Below, piece by piece: positions 25,434 through 33,670 of a DNA stretch of 64,000 bases. Position 1 is the first letter of the stretch. Each line of letters begins with the position of its first letter. The notes under the pieces were generated by a model. The model was not told the origin of the DNA and searched no databases. It saw only the letters and a program-made list of their open reading frames with translations. This stretch comes from Flavobacterium sasangense DSM 21067 (GTDB taxonomy: Bacteria > Bacteroidota > Bacteroidia > Flavobacteriales > Flavobacteriaceae): NCBI RefSeq assembly GCF_000686885.1, contig NZ_KK366035.1:1-64000 (forward strand). The letters are read 5' to 3'. The position numbers and the translations under genes were made by a program.

Positions 25434-26728
25434 TATTTATTCCATTCAATCTTTCTTGAGAAATACATCACGGCTGCCAATATCAAGAACAACCCTATAC
25501 TTCCTACCAAAAGCGCATAGTCTTCTAATTGAATAATCACATAAATAAAAGTATATAAAACACTCAACGAAGCGCCAATGAACATCGGAAACTTTTTATC
25601 TTTTAATATGGAAATTGAGTAGAGCGAAATCATAACAATTACCGAAGCTCCAGCTACCAAATAAGCAAAGGAAAACGAACTGTGTTCAGTAATAGAAATC
25701 AGCAAAGTGTAAAACATGATTAACGCAATTCCAATCATTGAATATTGAAAAATATGAATGTTGATTTTACTAATCGATTGAATTAAAAAGAAGATTAAAA
25801 AAGTTAACCCAATTACTAAGAACCCATATTTAGAAGCGCGTTCACTTTGTTGGTATTCATCAACTGGCGTAATAAAGTCTACCGCAAAAGCATATTTACC
25901 TAATTCAGGTAAAATATCAAAATAGCTTTGTGCAAATGGTCGATTAAAATGTAATATTTTCCAATTCGCTTCAAAGCCGTTATCGGTAATATTTCTTGAA
26001 ATAGGAGAGAAGTTTCCATTAAAGTTGGGCGAATTCCAGTTCGAAGTCATTTTAGCATCGGTTGTTTTTCCAATCGGAACCATTTTTACTTGTTTGCTTC
26101 CGTTGAACGAAATGGTGAAGTTGAATTTTGCTTCGTTTTGTAAACTTTGGTAATCAAAATAATTGGTTTCCAGGCTTTCAATGCTATCATTTGAACTGCT
26201 TGCTACCGATTCAAAAGCCAAGTTCTGATTGCCTATTTTCATTTTTACTTCGTCTTTTAGACTTTTTAAGTTGGTCGTACGAATCAAAATTTTAGCACGA
26301 TTCCAATAAACGTTTTCGGCAGGAATTCCTTTTGAAGCGAAATTTAGATTGGTATAATTGCCATCAAATTGCATTTTGGTAGTAAATACATTCGATTTGT
26401 AAATGCTTCTTTCTAAAGGTTTTACCATGGTAACTTCGGTTTTATTATTCAAAGTTTCTGGAAAGAAATAAGCGTAATTATTGGCTCCCGACATTGGATC
26501 TTTATATGGCACTTTTAAAATCGGACCATAAAAATAAACGGAATTTCCCCATTTAGCAGTGGTTTCGGTAATGACTTCTTTTTGGCGTTGGCTTCGTTCT
26601 ACGATTAATTCTTGTACTAAAGCTAGTGGAATGATTAATACTAAAGTTAGAATCCCAACCATGATCATTTTAGCGGTTGTGGTTTGAAAGAACGATACTT
26701 TTGGTTCTTGTTGAAATTGTGTTTCCAT
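25433..26728 (-). CDS. creD: CreD-family inner-membrane protein
   Basis: The 431-aa protein has an N-terminal membrane helix (about 16-37), a large periplasmic beta domain (about 50-295) and a C-terminal cluster of 5-6 helices (about 300-425), the CreD architecture. It starts METQFQQEPKVSFFQTT and shows the conserved PFAQSYFDIL and GYAFAVDFITPVDEYQQSERASKYG-like region, here written KYAFAVDFITPVD. CreD is associated with envelope integrity and colicin tolerance in E. coli, while its function in Bacteroidota is poorly known. It is the last gene of a minus-strand cluster with a winged-helix regulator. Confidence 0.85.
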   Translation of the reverse strand: METQFQQEPKVSFFQTTTAKMIMVGILTLVLIIPLALVQELIVERSQRQKEVITETTAKWGNSVYFYGPILKVPYKDPMSGANNYAYFFPETLNNKTEVTMVKPLERSIYKSNVFTTKMQFDGNYTNLNFASKGIPAENVYWNRAKILIRTTNLKSLKDEVKMKIGNQNLAFESVASSSNDSIESLETNYFDYQSLQNEAKFNFTISFNGSKQVKMVPIGKTTDAKMTSNWNSPNFNGNFSPISRNITDNGFEANWKILHFNRPFAQSYFDILPELGKYAFAVDFITPVDEYQQSERASKYGFLVIGLTFLIFFLIQSISKINIHIFQYSMIGIALIMFYTLLISITEHSSFSFAYLVAGASVIVMISLYSISILKDKKFPMFIGASLSVLYTFIYVIIQLEDYALLVGSIGLFLILAAVMYFSRKIEWNK

Positions 26729-26763
26729 GATGTTTGATTTATAGTTTTATTAAGTTAATGTGT

Positions 26764-27063
26764 TTATAATGTATAGATTACAATTAAAAAATAAACGAAT
26801 GAAATAGGTACATTAGCAAATAGAATTAATGCTTGTCTTTCAATTTTAGATCTATTTAGTGGTTCAATAATCCAATCAATTATGAGTTTTAGAAGCATTA
26901 ATCCATTCACAAGAAATGCAATCAATACATAATAAATTCCAAAGGGTATTATTATATCTGAATCTTTAAATACGAAATGAAGTAGTAATAATAGTGAACC
27001 AATTCCAAATGAAACAATCGCCATTTGAATGGCAAGTGGAAGCTTTAAAAAATCTTTTTCCAT
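26764..27063 (-). CDS. Small unknown membrane protein
   Basis: The 99-aa protein has three hydrophobic helices (about 12-30, 36-60 and 78-97) and no known domain. Its ATG lies inside the end of the small ORF at 27045-27170 (19-bp overlap), so it is translationally coupled to it. It belongs to the minus-strand cluster that runs from 28970 down to creD. Confidence 0.65.
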   Translation of the reverse strand: MEKDFLKLPLAIQMAIVSFGIGSLLLLLHFVFKDSDIIIPFGIYYVLIAFLVNGLMLLKLIIDWIIEPLNRSKIERQALILFANVPISFVYFLIVIYTL

Positions 27064-27170
27064 GAGCTTGAGAGTTTAGTTTTGGTTTCTGATGAGATGT
27101 TTTTGATAATTTCCATTCCGATAAAGAATAAAATTCCGATGGTCATGCTAATGTTAATGAGTTTGTTCAT
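27045..27170 (-). CDS. 41-aa single-helix membrane peptide
   Basis: A short frame from ATG at 27170 reads MNKLINISMTIGILFFIGME, followed by a polar tail ending WKKIF. One membrane helix covers about residues 5-23. The ATG comes one base after the Coq4-like stop, and its end overlaps the next gene. This packing favours a real gene, though the length leaves doubt. Confidence 0.5.
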   Translation of the reverse strand: MNKLINISMTIGILFFIGMEIIKNISSETKTKLSSSWKKIF

Positions 27171-27171
27171 G

Positions 27172-27627
27172 TTATTTGATATTAAAAGTTTGTTGAATGT
27201 TTGAGATGGGAACCGAAAGCATATTCAAAAAATCTAATCCGTAGAATTCATGTGCTTGTTTTCCTCTTTGATATTGTTGTTTGAAATAGGAAAATCGAGT
27301 AGGATAGAATAGTGTTCCTGTTATAATTACCATCCCTAAATACAAGCTTCTTTTTCCGTTTCCAAGTAAATAATATTGCATACCAATTTCTTCTACAACT
27401 GAAATTCCGGTATTGGTTAACACGTGAATAATATCGTGGTCTTCTAGCTTGGGTTGGATTTCAAAATTGTATTTCAACAAAAAGCAACCCAAATGAAATC
27501 CCAAACTATCATTAGGAAGTTGTATCAACTGATTGATATTGATATCCCAAGCGTTCCCTTTTTTAAAGAATCTTTGATAGGGTTTTTTACTGATTTCGTA
27601 CATTTTTTCGATGAATAAATCTCTCAT
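27172..27627 (-). CDS. Coq4-family protein
   Basis: The 151-aa protein has the Coq4 metal-site pattern: HDIIHVLTNTG followed by Glu in VVEEIG (HDxxH...E) at about residues 63-82. In eukaryotes and some bacteria Coq4 acts in ubiquinone synthesis by oxidative decarboxylation of the ring. Flavobacteria use menaquinone, so a different role is likely here. It has no signal peptide. It is shorter than eukaryotic Coq4 and covers mainly the core. Genes before and after it encode a winged-helix regulator and small membrane proteins. Confidence 0.75.
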   Translation of the reverse strand: MRDLFIEKMYEISKKPYQRFFKKGNAWDININQLIQLPNDSLGFHLGCFLLKYNFEIQPKLEDHDIIHVLTNTGISVVEEIGMQYYLLGNGKRSLYLGMVIITGTLFYPTRFSYFKQQYQRGKQAHEFYGLDFLNMLSVPISNIQQTFNIK

Positions 27628-27680
27628 AATTGATACTTAAAAGAACTTTGAATTTCAAAGTAAATGGATAAAAAAATAGG

Positions 27681-27977
27681 TTAGCTTTTCTTGATTAATT
27701 TTTCAAGTGCTTCAATATGAGCCGTGAACGCATCACGACCTTCTTTGGTTGCACTGTATTTAGTATTGGGTTTTTTACCAATAAACTGTTTCTCAATTTG
27801 TATGTAATTTTCGGCTTCTAAAGCTTTAGTATGTGATGCTAAATTTCCATCGGTTACGCCTAAAAGTTCCTTCAACATATTAAAATCCGCACTTTCATTA
27901 ACCATCAATATCGACATAATCCCCAAACGAATTCGGTGATCAAAGGCTTTGTTGATATTTTGGATGATGTTGAGCAT
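27681..27977 (-). CDS. Winged-helix transcriptional regulator (MarR/ArsR-like)
   Basis: The internal ATG at 27977 gives a 98-aa protein starting MLNIIQNINKAFDHRIRLG, which matches the usual start of this PF13601-type family. The longer frame from 28052 would overlap the upstream gene by 67 bp and adds a non-homologous extension. The helix-turn-helix covers about residues 30-60 (DFNMLKELLGVTDGNLASH), and the wing contains KKPNTKYSATKEGRDAF. In Bacteroidota such regulators usually precede membrane-protein genes such as creD and control that cluster. Confidence 0.85.
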   Translation of the reverse strand: MLNIIQNINKAFDHRIRLGIMSILMVNESADFNMLKELLGVTDGNLASHTKALEAENYIQIEKQFIGKKPNTKYSATKEGRDAFTAHIEALEKLIKKS

Positions 27978-27985
27978 GATTTGGT

Positions 27986-28345
27986 TTAAAAGGTTAAAAG
28001 TTTTGTTGCGATATAAAAGATTAAGACTACGATAATTGAGTAAACTAAGCAAAATGGATAACCCAAAATATAAAATTGGTTTGTTCCATTGTCATTGATG
28101 ATATCCATTTCTAATTGTTCATATTCAAATGTATATTCATTTCCATCAATTTTACCATTATTATTTAAATCAAATTTTTTCAATTCTCGTTTATCAACAT
28201 AATCAAAATACTGTAACGACATAATAGAGATTAGATATAAACCTATTGATGATATTAAAATTATTTTAAAGTAGCTTATATTTTTCTTTCTTAGCCAATA
28301 AATGCTAAAGAGGAAAAGAAAACTAAAACCAATTAAAAAGTACAT
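27986..28345 (-). CDS. Membrane protein with a single EF-hand-like motif
   Basis: The 119-aa protein has helices at about 1-18, 27-45 and 95-117. Between them lies DLNNNGKIDGNE (about 59-70), which fits a calcium-binding EF-hand loop D-x-N-x-N-G-x-I-x-x-x-E. I know no family with this arrangement. It ends 9 bp before the regulator start and begins one base after the next gene's stop, so it is part of the same operon. Confidence 0.65.
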   Translation of the reverse strand: MYFLIGFSFLFLFSIYWLRKKNISYFKIILISSIGLYLISIMSLQYFDYVDKRELKKFDLNNNGKIDGNEYTFEYEQLEMDIINDNGTNQFYILGYPFCLVYSIIVVLIFYIATKLLTF

Positions 28346-28346
28346 C

Positions 28347-28970
28347 TTATTTTCTCTCGTATTTAAAATACATTAAACTTCCATATAAAATATGACAACC
28401 GCCAAAGCCTAATGCCCAGAACAACAATCCGTAACCTAAGAACCAAGTCGATAATAAACCTAAAGCAATCATCGTAATTCCTAAATAGCGAACATCGCCA
28501 ATCGTATATTTGCTAGCATTTACACAAGCTAATCCGTAAAATATTAAGGTTAGGGGAGCGATGAGTCCAAACATGTTTTTTTCGATTAAAAAGATAATGA
28601 AAAATCCTCCTGTTGCTAATGGAATCATGAAATTGATAACCAGTCTTCTAGAAGCAGTATTCCAAACGTTTTCATTACTTTTTTTGGCTTTTCGAATGCT
28701 TAATCCAATTCCAGTTGCAATCGATAATACTAAAACAGAAGTTGCAATAACCAACAAACGAATCACGGCCTCTTCTGAAATAACTAAATCGCGATAAGCA
28801 CCCATTGTTGAAGTGTCAAAGTAAATCGTTTTGTAAGCTAACCATGCACCAACTATAGCATAAACGCCTGCTAAAATTCCAGACAAACCACTCAAGGAAA
28901 TAAAACGTGACGATTTGTTCATCAAATTTTTGATTTCGCTTATGTCATTTAGATATTTTTCGTTCTCCAT
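28347..28970 (-). CDS. Multi-helix membrane protein of regulator operon
   Basis: The 207-aa protein has a cytoplasmic N-terminus (MENEKYLNDISEIKNLMNKS) and about six membrane helices, including SLSGLSGILAGVYAIVGAWL (about 24-43). No catalytic motif is visible. Similar proteins commonly sit directly upstream of winged-helix regulators in Flavobacteriia, as here. It is the first gene of the minus-strand cluster ending with creD. Function unknown. Confidence 0.7.
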   Translation of the reverse strand: MENEKYLNDISEIKNLMNKSSRFISLSGLSGILAGVYAIVGAWLAYKTIYFDTSTMGAYRDLVISEEAVIRLLVIATSVLVLSIATGIGLSIRKAKKSNENVWNTASRRLVINFMIPLATGGFFIIFLIEKNMFGLIAPLTLIFYGLACVNASKYTIGDVRYLGITMIALGLLSTWFLGYGLLFWALGFGGCHILYGSLMYFKYERK

Positions 28971-29096
28971 TTTAAAGTACTTTGAAATACAAAGTAAATA
29001 ATAAATAATTTGTTGACCAAACCTTTTTTGAATTATTTGTAAAAAAAAATCACGAACTCTAAAAGAATCCGTGATTATATATTGTATGCTATTTAA

Positions 29097-29942
29097 TTAT
29101 ATTCTAAAAATACCTCCTACAGCAATAATTCTTTGTAAGAACCAAAAATGTTGTTCTGCAGAATCAGCTTTACTACTCGTAGTTCTAATATCGTTCATAT
29201 CAATATAACCTCCTTTTAATTCGGTTTGAATGAAGAAATATTTAAAGAAAGTAAAGTTTAACCCCACTTTTGCGGATAGACCATAACCAGCAATATGAAA
29301 TTGGTCATAGCGATCTTTTCCTAATAGTTTTGTATTGGTTTTAGGATAAAGAAGACCAGCACCAACGCCTTCAGTTACATTGATTTGAAATTTATCTGTA
29401 TTGGGTAATTTAAATAAAGAAGAAATATCATCTACTCTTGAAATTTCAGTATTTACATAATTTAAACCATCAGTATGTTCAAAAGTTAAAAAATCTTCAT
29501 CTAGAGTTAATTGATCGCCCACTGGATTTTCATTATAACTTCCAGCATTAGGATAGTAACCCGAATAATCTACTCTTCTGTCATTGTACATAACATATTT
29601 CATATGATCTACACCAATAGAAATATTGTAGTGGTTAGTAATGAAATAACCAATTCTTAAATTTGTTTGTGGAATGGTCATTCGAGCAGGATTTAAATAA
29701 TCTAGATGCCATCCTTTTGGTTTGTCGTGAGCCGTTACGTCATATATAGTAAAATCGTAATCAGCACCTTTAAAGTGAATATCAGATTTTGAATAAGATT
29801 CTCTATTTCCTCCCCAGAATACATAGAATTTTCCTTTGTTTTTACTCGTGAATTTTTCAGGATTTTCGACTGTTTCTTGCGAAAAGGTGTACTGTGAAAA
29901 AACACAAAAAGTTAGTACAGCCATTAAAAATAGATGTTTCAT
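29097..29942 (-). CDS. Outer-membrane beta-barrel protein, unknown role
   Basis: The 281-aa protein has an N-terminal signal peptide (MKHLFLMAVLTFCVFSQYTFSQ, with cleavage probably after FSQ). The mature part has alternating aromatic/glycine strands (KFYVFWGGNRESYSKSDIHF, NLRIGYFITNHYNISIGVDH, FTFFKYFFIQTELKGGYID) and ends in the aromatic-type C-terminus GIFRI. This is typical of Bacteroidota porin-like barrels. It lies 17 bp after kdsA on the same strand and may be cotranscribed with it, which would place it in cell-envelope biology. Substrate unknown. Confidence 0.7.
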   Translation of the reverse strand: MKHLFLMAVLTFCVFSQYTFSQETVENPEKFTSKNKGKFYVFWGGNRESYSKSDIHFKGADYDFTIYDVTAHDKPKGWHLDYLNPARMTIPQTNLRIGYFITNHYNISIGVDHMKYVMYNDRRVDYSGYYPNAGSYNENPVGDQLTLDEDFLTFEHTDGLNYVNTEISRVDDISSLFKLPNTDKFQINVTEGVGAGLLYPKTNTKLLGKDRYDQFHIAGYGLSAKVGLNFTFFKYFFIQTELKGGYIDMNDIRTTSSKADSAEQHFWFLQRIIAVGGIFRI

Positions 29943-29959
29943 TTGAAGTTATAAAAAAA

Positions 29960-30778
29960 TTAAAATTGATTTACAGTTTTGCGGATGGCTACTAGTTTAG
30001 TCATTAATCCTTCAAAGTAATCTAAATGTAACATGTTTGCTCCGTCACTTTTAGCATTTGCTGGGTCGAAATGGGTTTCAATGAAAATTCCATCTACACC
30101 AACAGCAATTCCTGCTTTTGCAATGGTTTCAATCATATCTGGTCGACCACCTGTTACTCCAGTAGTTTGATTAGGTTGTTGTAACGAATGTGTTACATCT
30201 AATACCGTTGAAGCGTATTGTTGCATAGTTGGAATTCCTCTAAAATCTACAATCATGTCTTGGTAGCCAAACATCGTTCCTCTATCAGTTACCATTACGT
30301 TTTCGTTTTGGCAATCTAATACTTTTTGAACAGCATGTTTCATGCTTTCTGGACTCATAAATTGTCCTTTCTTTAGGTTTACAGTTTTACCTGTATTAGC
30401 AGCAGCCACTACTAAATCTGTTTGACGCACTAAAAAAGCTGGAATTTGTAAAATATCAACATACTCAGCTGCCATTGCTGCATCTTCGTTAGTATGAATA
30501 TCAGTAACGGTTGGAACACCAAATTCTCTTGATACTTTTTGAAGAATTTTTAATGCTTTTTCATCTCCAATTCCTGTAAAACTATCTACTCTAGAACGAT
30601 TGGCTTTTTTGAAAGAGCCTTTAAAAACGAAAGGTATTTGTAATTTATCAGTTACTGAAACAAGTTTTTCGGCAATTCGCATGGCCATTTCTTCACCTTC
30701 AATGGCACATGGACCTGCTAATAAAAAAAAGTTACCACTATTGATATGTTTTATTTGCGGAATGTTATCTAAATTCAT
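29960..30778 (-). CDS. kdsA: 3-deoxy-8-phosphooctulonate synthase (KDO-8-P synthase)
   Basis: The 272-aa protein is full length. It condenses phosphoenolpyruvate with arabinose-5-phosphate to KDO-8-phosphate for the lipopolysaccharide inner core. Family motifs are FLLAGPCAIEGEE (18-30), PFVFKGSFKKANRS (about 51-64), VTDIHTNEDA (about 95) and GVDGIFIETHFDP (about 233-245). It is a cytoplasmic enzyme. The outer-membrane barrel gene follows 17 bp downstream. Confidence 0.96.
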   Translation of the reverse strand: MNLDNIPQIKHINSGNFFLLAGPCAIEGEEMAMRIAEKLVSVTDKLQIPFVFKGSFKKANRSRVDSFTGIGDEKALKILQKVSREFGVPTVTDIHTNEDAAMAAEYVDILQIPAFLVRQTDLVVAAANTGKTVNLKKGQFMSPESMKHAVQKVLDCQNENVMVTDRGTMFGYQDMIVDFRGIPTMQQYASTVLDVTHSLQQPNQTTGVTGGRPDMIETIAKAGIAVGVDGIFIETHFDPANAKSDGANMLHLDYFEGLMTKLVAIRKTVNQF

Positions 30779-30814
30779 TTCTATTGATTTTGAAGTTGCA
30801 AAGATAAAAAGAAA

Positions 30815-30842
30815 AACCTTTCCTACAGCAGTAGAAAAGGTT
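30815..30842 (-). terminator. Terminator of the lipoprotein gene
   Basis: AACCTTTCCTAC (30815-30826) and GTAGAAAAGGTT (30831-30842) form a stem with one mismatch. On the minus strand it is followed by TTTTTC TTTTT. It separates the lipoprotein gene from kdsA. Confidence 0.7.
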
Positions 30843-30870
30843 ACTTATGTTACAGATAATAAAATAGTTT

Positions 30871-31332
30871 TTATTTGTCTCTAGCTGGAAATTTTTTAAT
30901 TGAAAATCCTTTTGGACATAGGATTTTTCCTTTTTCATAAATATTAAAGTATAACGTAATTTTTTTATCGCTTCCTTCAAATGTTACTTCATAAATACCA
31001 ATAGTTCCAGCTCCCATCAAACTGTTTTTAGTTGGAAAAGGGCAACAGGTATCTACTTTTTTATAGCTAATTTTCTCACCATTTGGTCCTTCTAATCCAC
31101 TAAAATAATATTGAATGTTAATGTTTTCTTGTTTTTCATTAATGAAACCAATGTTTATGGGATAATCTTCATCATATCCATATTTAGCATCTGTAGCATA
31201 TTCAGTAATTATGTAAGCTTGATCTCTTACTAATGGACGCAAAGCAGTACTATCAATATTTTTAATTGTTGATTTAGTACTTACACAACTGGTAAGAGTA
31301 AAAGCGATTAATAAAAAAAAGAAGTATTTCAT
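30871..31332 (-). CDS. Unknown lipoprotein
   Basis: The 153-aa protein has a lipoprotein signal MKYFFFLLIAFTLTSC with cysteine at 16, so it should be lipid-anchored in the envelope. The mature part is beta-rich and contains a Cys-Cys pair (DTCCPFPTK). No known domain. The DUF4199 gene ends 2 bp before its start on the same strand, so the two are cotranscribed. Confidence 0.7.
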   Translation of the reverse strand: MKYFFFLLIAFTLTSCVSTKSTIKNIDSTALRPLVRDQAYIITEYATDAKYGYDEDYPINIGFINEKQENINIQYYFSGLEGPNGEKISYKKVDTCCPFPTKNSLMGAGTIGIYEVTFEGSDKKITLYFNIYEKGKILCPKGFSIKKFPARDK

Positions 31333-31333
31333 T

Positions 31334-31816
31334 TTAGTTGGTTTTTGTTTTTAAAAGGTAAGCAACAATCGCGCCAATAACCACTCCAAAAGATAAACTA
31401 TCTGAAATGTTTTTCCAAATAGAACTCGATAAAGTTGTATATTCTTTAGCTTCTTCTAATGATAATTTTTTACTTTCAACCGTATAATTAATAGTATTAG
31501 TTAGAAAATTAGGACTTATAAATTCATGTAGAATAAATTGTGCAATCGGACTAAATACAACAATGATAAATGAGATTACAATAGCAGAAATGATGCCTTG
31601 TTTCCAATTCATAGTGCCATTATAAAATTTTATTTTCTTTTCTCTTAATGCCAAAAAGTAAAGGAGAAACAAAGGGAAAATATATAAAATATTAAATAAA
31701 GGTTCCCATTTAATTTTTTCAGTGTGAAATCCCAATTGCTTTTCTAAAGTCATCCAAGCTAAAAAAATAATTGTGGTAATGATAGCCCATTTGAATTCGA
31801 TTGAAAACTTTTTCAT
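31334..31816 (-). CDS. DUF4199 family membrane protein
   Basis: The ATG at 31816 gives 160 aa starting MKKFSIEFKWAIITT. The longer frame to 31864 adds residues before the first membrane helix and is less likely. There are four hydrophobic helices with the DUF4199 pattern (YFLALREKKIKFYNGTMNWKQG), plus a C-terminal helix with SFGVVIGAIVAYLLK. Function is unknown in the family. It shares a transcript with the lipoprotein gene. Confidence 0.8.
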   Translation of the reverse strand: MKKFSIEFKWAIITTIIFLAWMTLEKQLGFHTEKIKWEPLFNILYIFPLFLLYFLALREKKIKFYNGTMNWKQGIISAIVISFIIVVFSPIAQFILHEFISPNFLTNTINYTVESKKLSLEEAKEYTTLSSSIWKNISDSLSFGVVIGAIVAYLLKTKTN

Positions 31817-31918
31817 TTGATATGCTTTTGTTTGATGCTTCAAATTTACTATAAAATGTAACAAAAGTTACAAATACCAATTTGAATTTCTATTTTTGTG
31901 GAAAATTGTAAAAATACT

Positions 31919-32485
31919 ATGGAATTGATTTTTGGAACTTGGCATTGGGCCATTTCGGGATTTTTAATTGGTGTGACGATGCTAATTTTAACTTATTTCG
32001 GAAAATCTTTTGGAATGTCATCAAATCTTAGAACCATGTGTTCAATGGCTGGAGCTGGAAAATTTAGCGATTTTTTTAAATTGGATTGGCGTGAACAAAA
32101 ATGGAGTTTAGCCCTTGTCTTAGGTGCTTTTGTGGGAGGATTTATCGCTTTTTACTTTTTGTCAGATGGAAGTGGTGTTAATGTAAATCCAGAGACTATT
32201 ACGCAATTGCAAACACTTGGAATTGATGCTCCAAATGGTAAATTAATGCCAGATGCTATATTTAGTGTTGAAACATTACAATCTCCAAAAGGATTTGCTA
32301 TTTTATTAATTGGCGGTTTGTTAATTGGATTTGGAACGAGATATGCTGGTGGTTGTACTTCTGGTCATGCTATATCGGGGTTAAGCAATTTACAATTACC
32401 ATCATTAGTAGCCGTTATTGGGTTCTTCATTGGAGGATTAGCCATGGCACATTATATTTTACCTCTAATCTATAAAACGGCTTAA
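31919..32485 (+). CDS. YeeE/YedE family transporter, first half
   Basis: The ATG at 31919 (MELIFGTWHWAISGFLIG) gives 188 aa. A GTG at 31898 would add seven residues and is less likely. It has several membrane helices and the conserved GGCTSGHAISGLSNL motif with a cysteine (about 156). YeeE/YedE proteins take up thiosulfate through such cysteines. In Bacteroidota the protein is often split into this half and a DUF6691 half, as here. The second half begins 2 bp downstream. Confidence 0.88.
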   Translation: MELIFGTWHWAISGFLIGVTMLILTYFGKSFGMSSNLRTMCSMAGAGKFSDFFKLDWREQKWSLALVLGAFVGGFIAFYFLSDGSGVNVNPETITQLQTLGIDAPNGKLMPDAIFSVETLQSPKGFAILLIGGLLIGFGTRYAGGCTSGHAISGLSNLQLPSLVAVIGFFIGGLAMAHYILPLIYKTA

Positions 32486-32487
32486 TC

Positions 32488-32901
32488 ATGAAGTTAGCAA
32501 GATTTTTTCTAACCGGAATATTTTTCGGAATTGTTTTAACCAAAGCAGAAGCTGTTTCTTGGTATCGTATTTATGAAATGTTTCATTTTCAATCGTTTCA
32601 TATGTATGGAATTATTGGAACGGCATTATTTACAGGTATTGTAGGACTACAAATTATTAAGAAATATAAAGTAAAAGATTATAACGGTTTGCCAATTAAT
32701 ATAATTGAAAAAGAGCGTGGTTTTTGGCGTTACATTATTGGTGGAAGTTTATTCGGATTAGGATGGGCTTTAGTAGGCTGTTGTCCTGGACCTATTTTTA
32801 TTCTTCTTGGAACAGGAACTTACGCTATTGCCGTAGTTCTTATAGGAGCTCTTTTAGGAACTTATATTTATGGTTTGTTAAAAGACAAATTGCCACATTA
32901 A
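32488..32901 (+). CDS. YeeE/YedE family transporter, second half (DUF6691)
   Basis: The 137-aa protein has four membrane helices and the motif GLGWALVGCCPGPIFILLGTG (about 92-112, shown as GWALVGCCPGP), the counterpart of the cysteine motif in the first half. The two likely form one sulfur-compound channel. The genes are 2 bp apart and followed by an HMA-domain gene. Confidence 0.88.
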   Translation: MKLARFFLTGIFFGIVLTKAEAVSWYRIYEMFHFQSFHMYGIIGTALFTGIVGLQIIKKYKVKDYNGLPINIIEKERGFWRYIIGGSLFGLGWALVGCCPGPIFILLGTGTYAIAVVLIGALLGTYIYGLLKDKLPH

Positions 32902-32977
32902 AGTTAAGTTAAAGTATCAAATATTGGGGTGTGTTGGTTGTATATTTTGTAAATTTGTGTAATTAAAATTAAGAGTT

Positions 32978-33244
32978 ATGCAAACAACAATTCATATACA
33001 AAATTTAAAATGTGGTGGTTGTGCTAATACAATTACTAAAGGAATTTCATCTATTGAAACAATAAATAATATTGCTGTAAATGTTGAAGATAGTTCGGTA
33101 ACATTTGATTATTTATCCGAAGAAAAATTAAATGAAGTTAAAGAAAAATTAAAATCATTAGGATATCCCGAAGACGGAGAAGCCAATAGTTTAATGGAGA
33201 AAGCTAAGTCTTATGTAAGTTGCGCTATTGGAAAAATGAGTTAA
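32978..33244 (+). CDS. Heavy-metal-associated (HMA) domain protein
   Basis: The 88-aa protein is a single HMA domain with the metal-binding LKCGGCANTITKGI (CxxC at about 12-15) and a ferredoxin-like fold. It resembles CopZ-type copper chaperones. It ends with SCAIGKMS, an extra cysteine near the C-terminus. It follows the YeeE pair by 77 bp. Metal specificity is inferred from the family. Confidence 0.85.
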   Translation: MQTTIHIQNLKCGGCANTITKGISSIETINNIAVNVEDSSVTFDYLSEEKLNEVKEKLKSLGYPEDGEANSLMEKAKSYVSCAIGKMS

Positions 33245-33246
33245 AT

Positions 33247-33277
33247 AAAAAGTCCCGATTTAATCGGGACTTTTTTT
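33247..33277. terminator. Bidirectional terminator between HMA gene and clpS
   Basis: AAAAAGTCCCGAT (33247-33259), TTA, then ATCGGGACTTTTT (33263-33275): a perfect 13-bp stem with T-runs on both strands. Confidence 0.88.
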
Positions 33278-33551
33278 ATATCAATTCAGCACTTAAACCT
33301 GCATCTAATAAAGCAGAGCACTGCGGTTTTAATTCTTCTAAAGAACCTGTTTTAACCGTGCATTTTCCTTTGTAGTGGACTAACAAAGCGCATTGTTCCG
33401 CTTGTAATTCATCGTGTTTACAAACTCTAATCAATGTATCAATAACGTGGTCAAATGTATTTACATCATCGTTGTGTAATACAATTTCGTTATTAACACC
33501 AACAGCTTCTGCTACTAAAACTTCTTCTTGTACTTTTTCTATCGTGCTCAT
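33276..33551 (-). CDS. clpS: ATP-dependent Clp protease adaptor
   Basis: The 91-aa protein has the ClpS core: VLHNDDVNTFDHVIDTL (about 24-40) and EQCALLVHYKGKCTVKTGS (about 57-75). ClpS binds N-degron substrates and delivers them to ClpA/ClpC with ClpP. The acidic N-terminal 20 residues are the usual flexible tail. The prmA gene lies upstream on the same strand, 120 bp away. Confidence 0.93.
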   Translation of the reverse strand: MSTIEKVQEEVLVAEAVGVNNEIVLHNDDVNTFDHVIDTLIRVCKHDELQAEQCALLVHYKGKCTVKTGSLEELKPQCSALLDAGLSAELI

Positions 33552-33597
33552 TTTCTTTACGTTTGAAAGTTCATTACAAAAATATTAAAAAAATGTT

Positions 33598-33632
33598 TCA
33601 AGTTCAAATTCAAAAATCAATTTCAAGATTAA
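33598..33632 (-). repeat. Copy of the CTTGAA/TTGATTTTTG intergenic repeat family
   Basis: The minus strand reads AATCTTGAAATTGATTTTTG and then AATTTGAACTTGAA. The same family occurs on the plus strand at 49440-49510, 53160-53390 and 54220-54640. Confidence 0.5.
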
Positions 33633-33670
33633 AAAAAATAAACTACTAATTTCATTCTACCAACTTCTAG

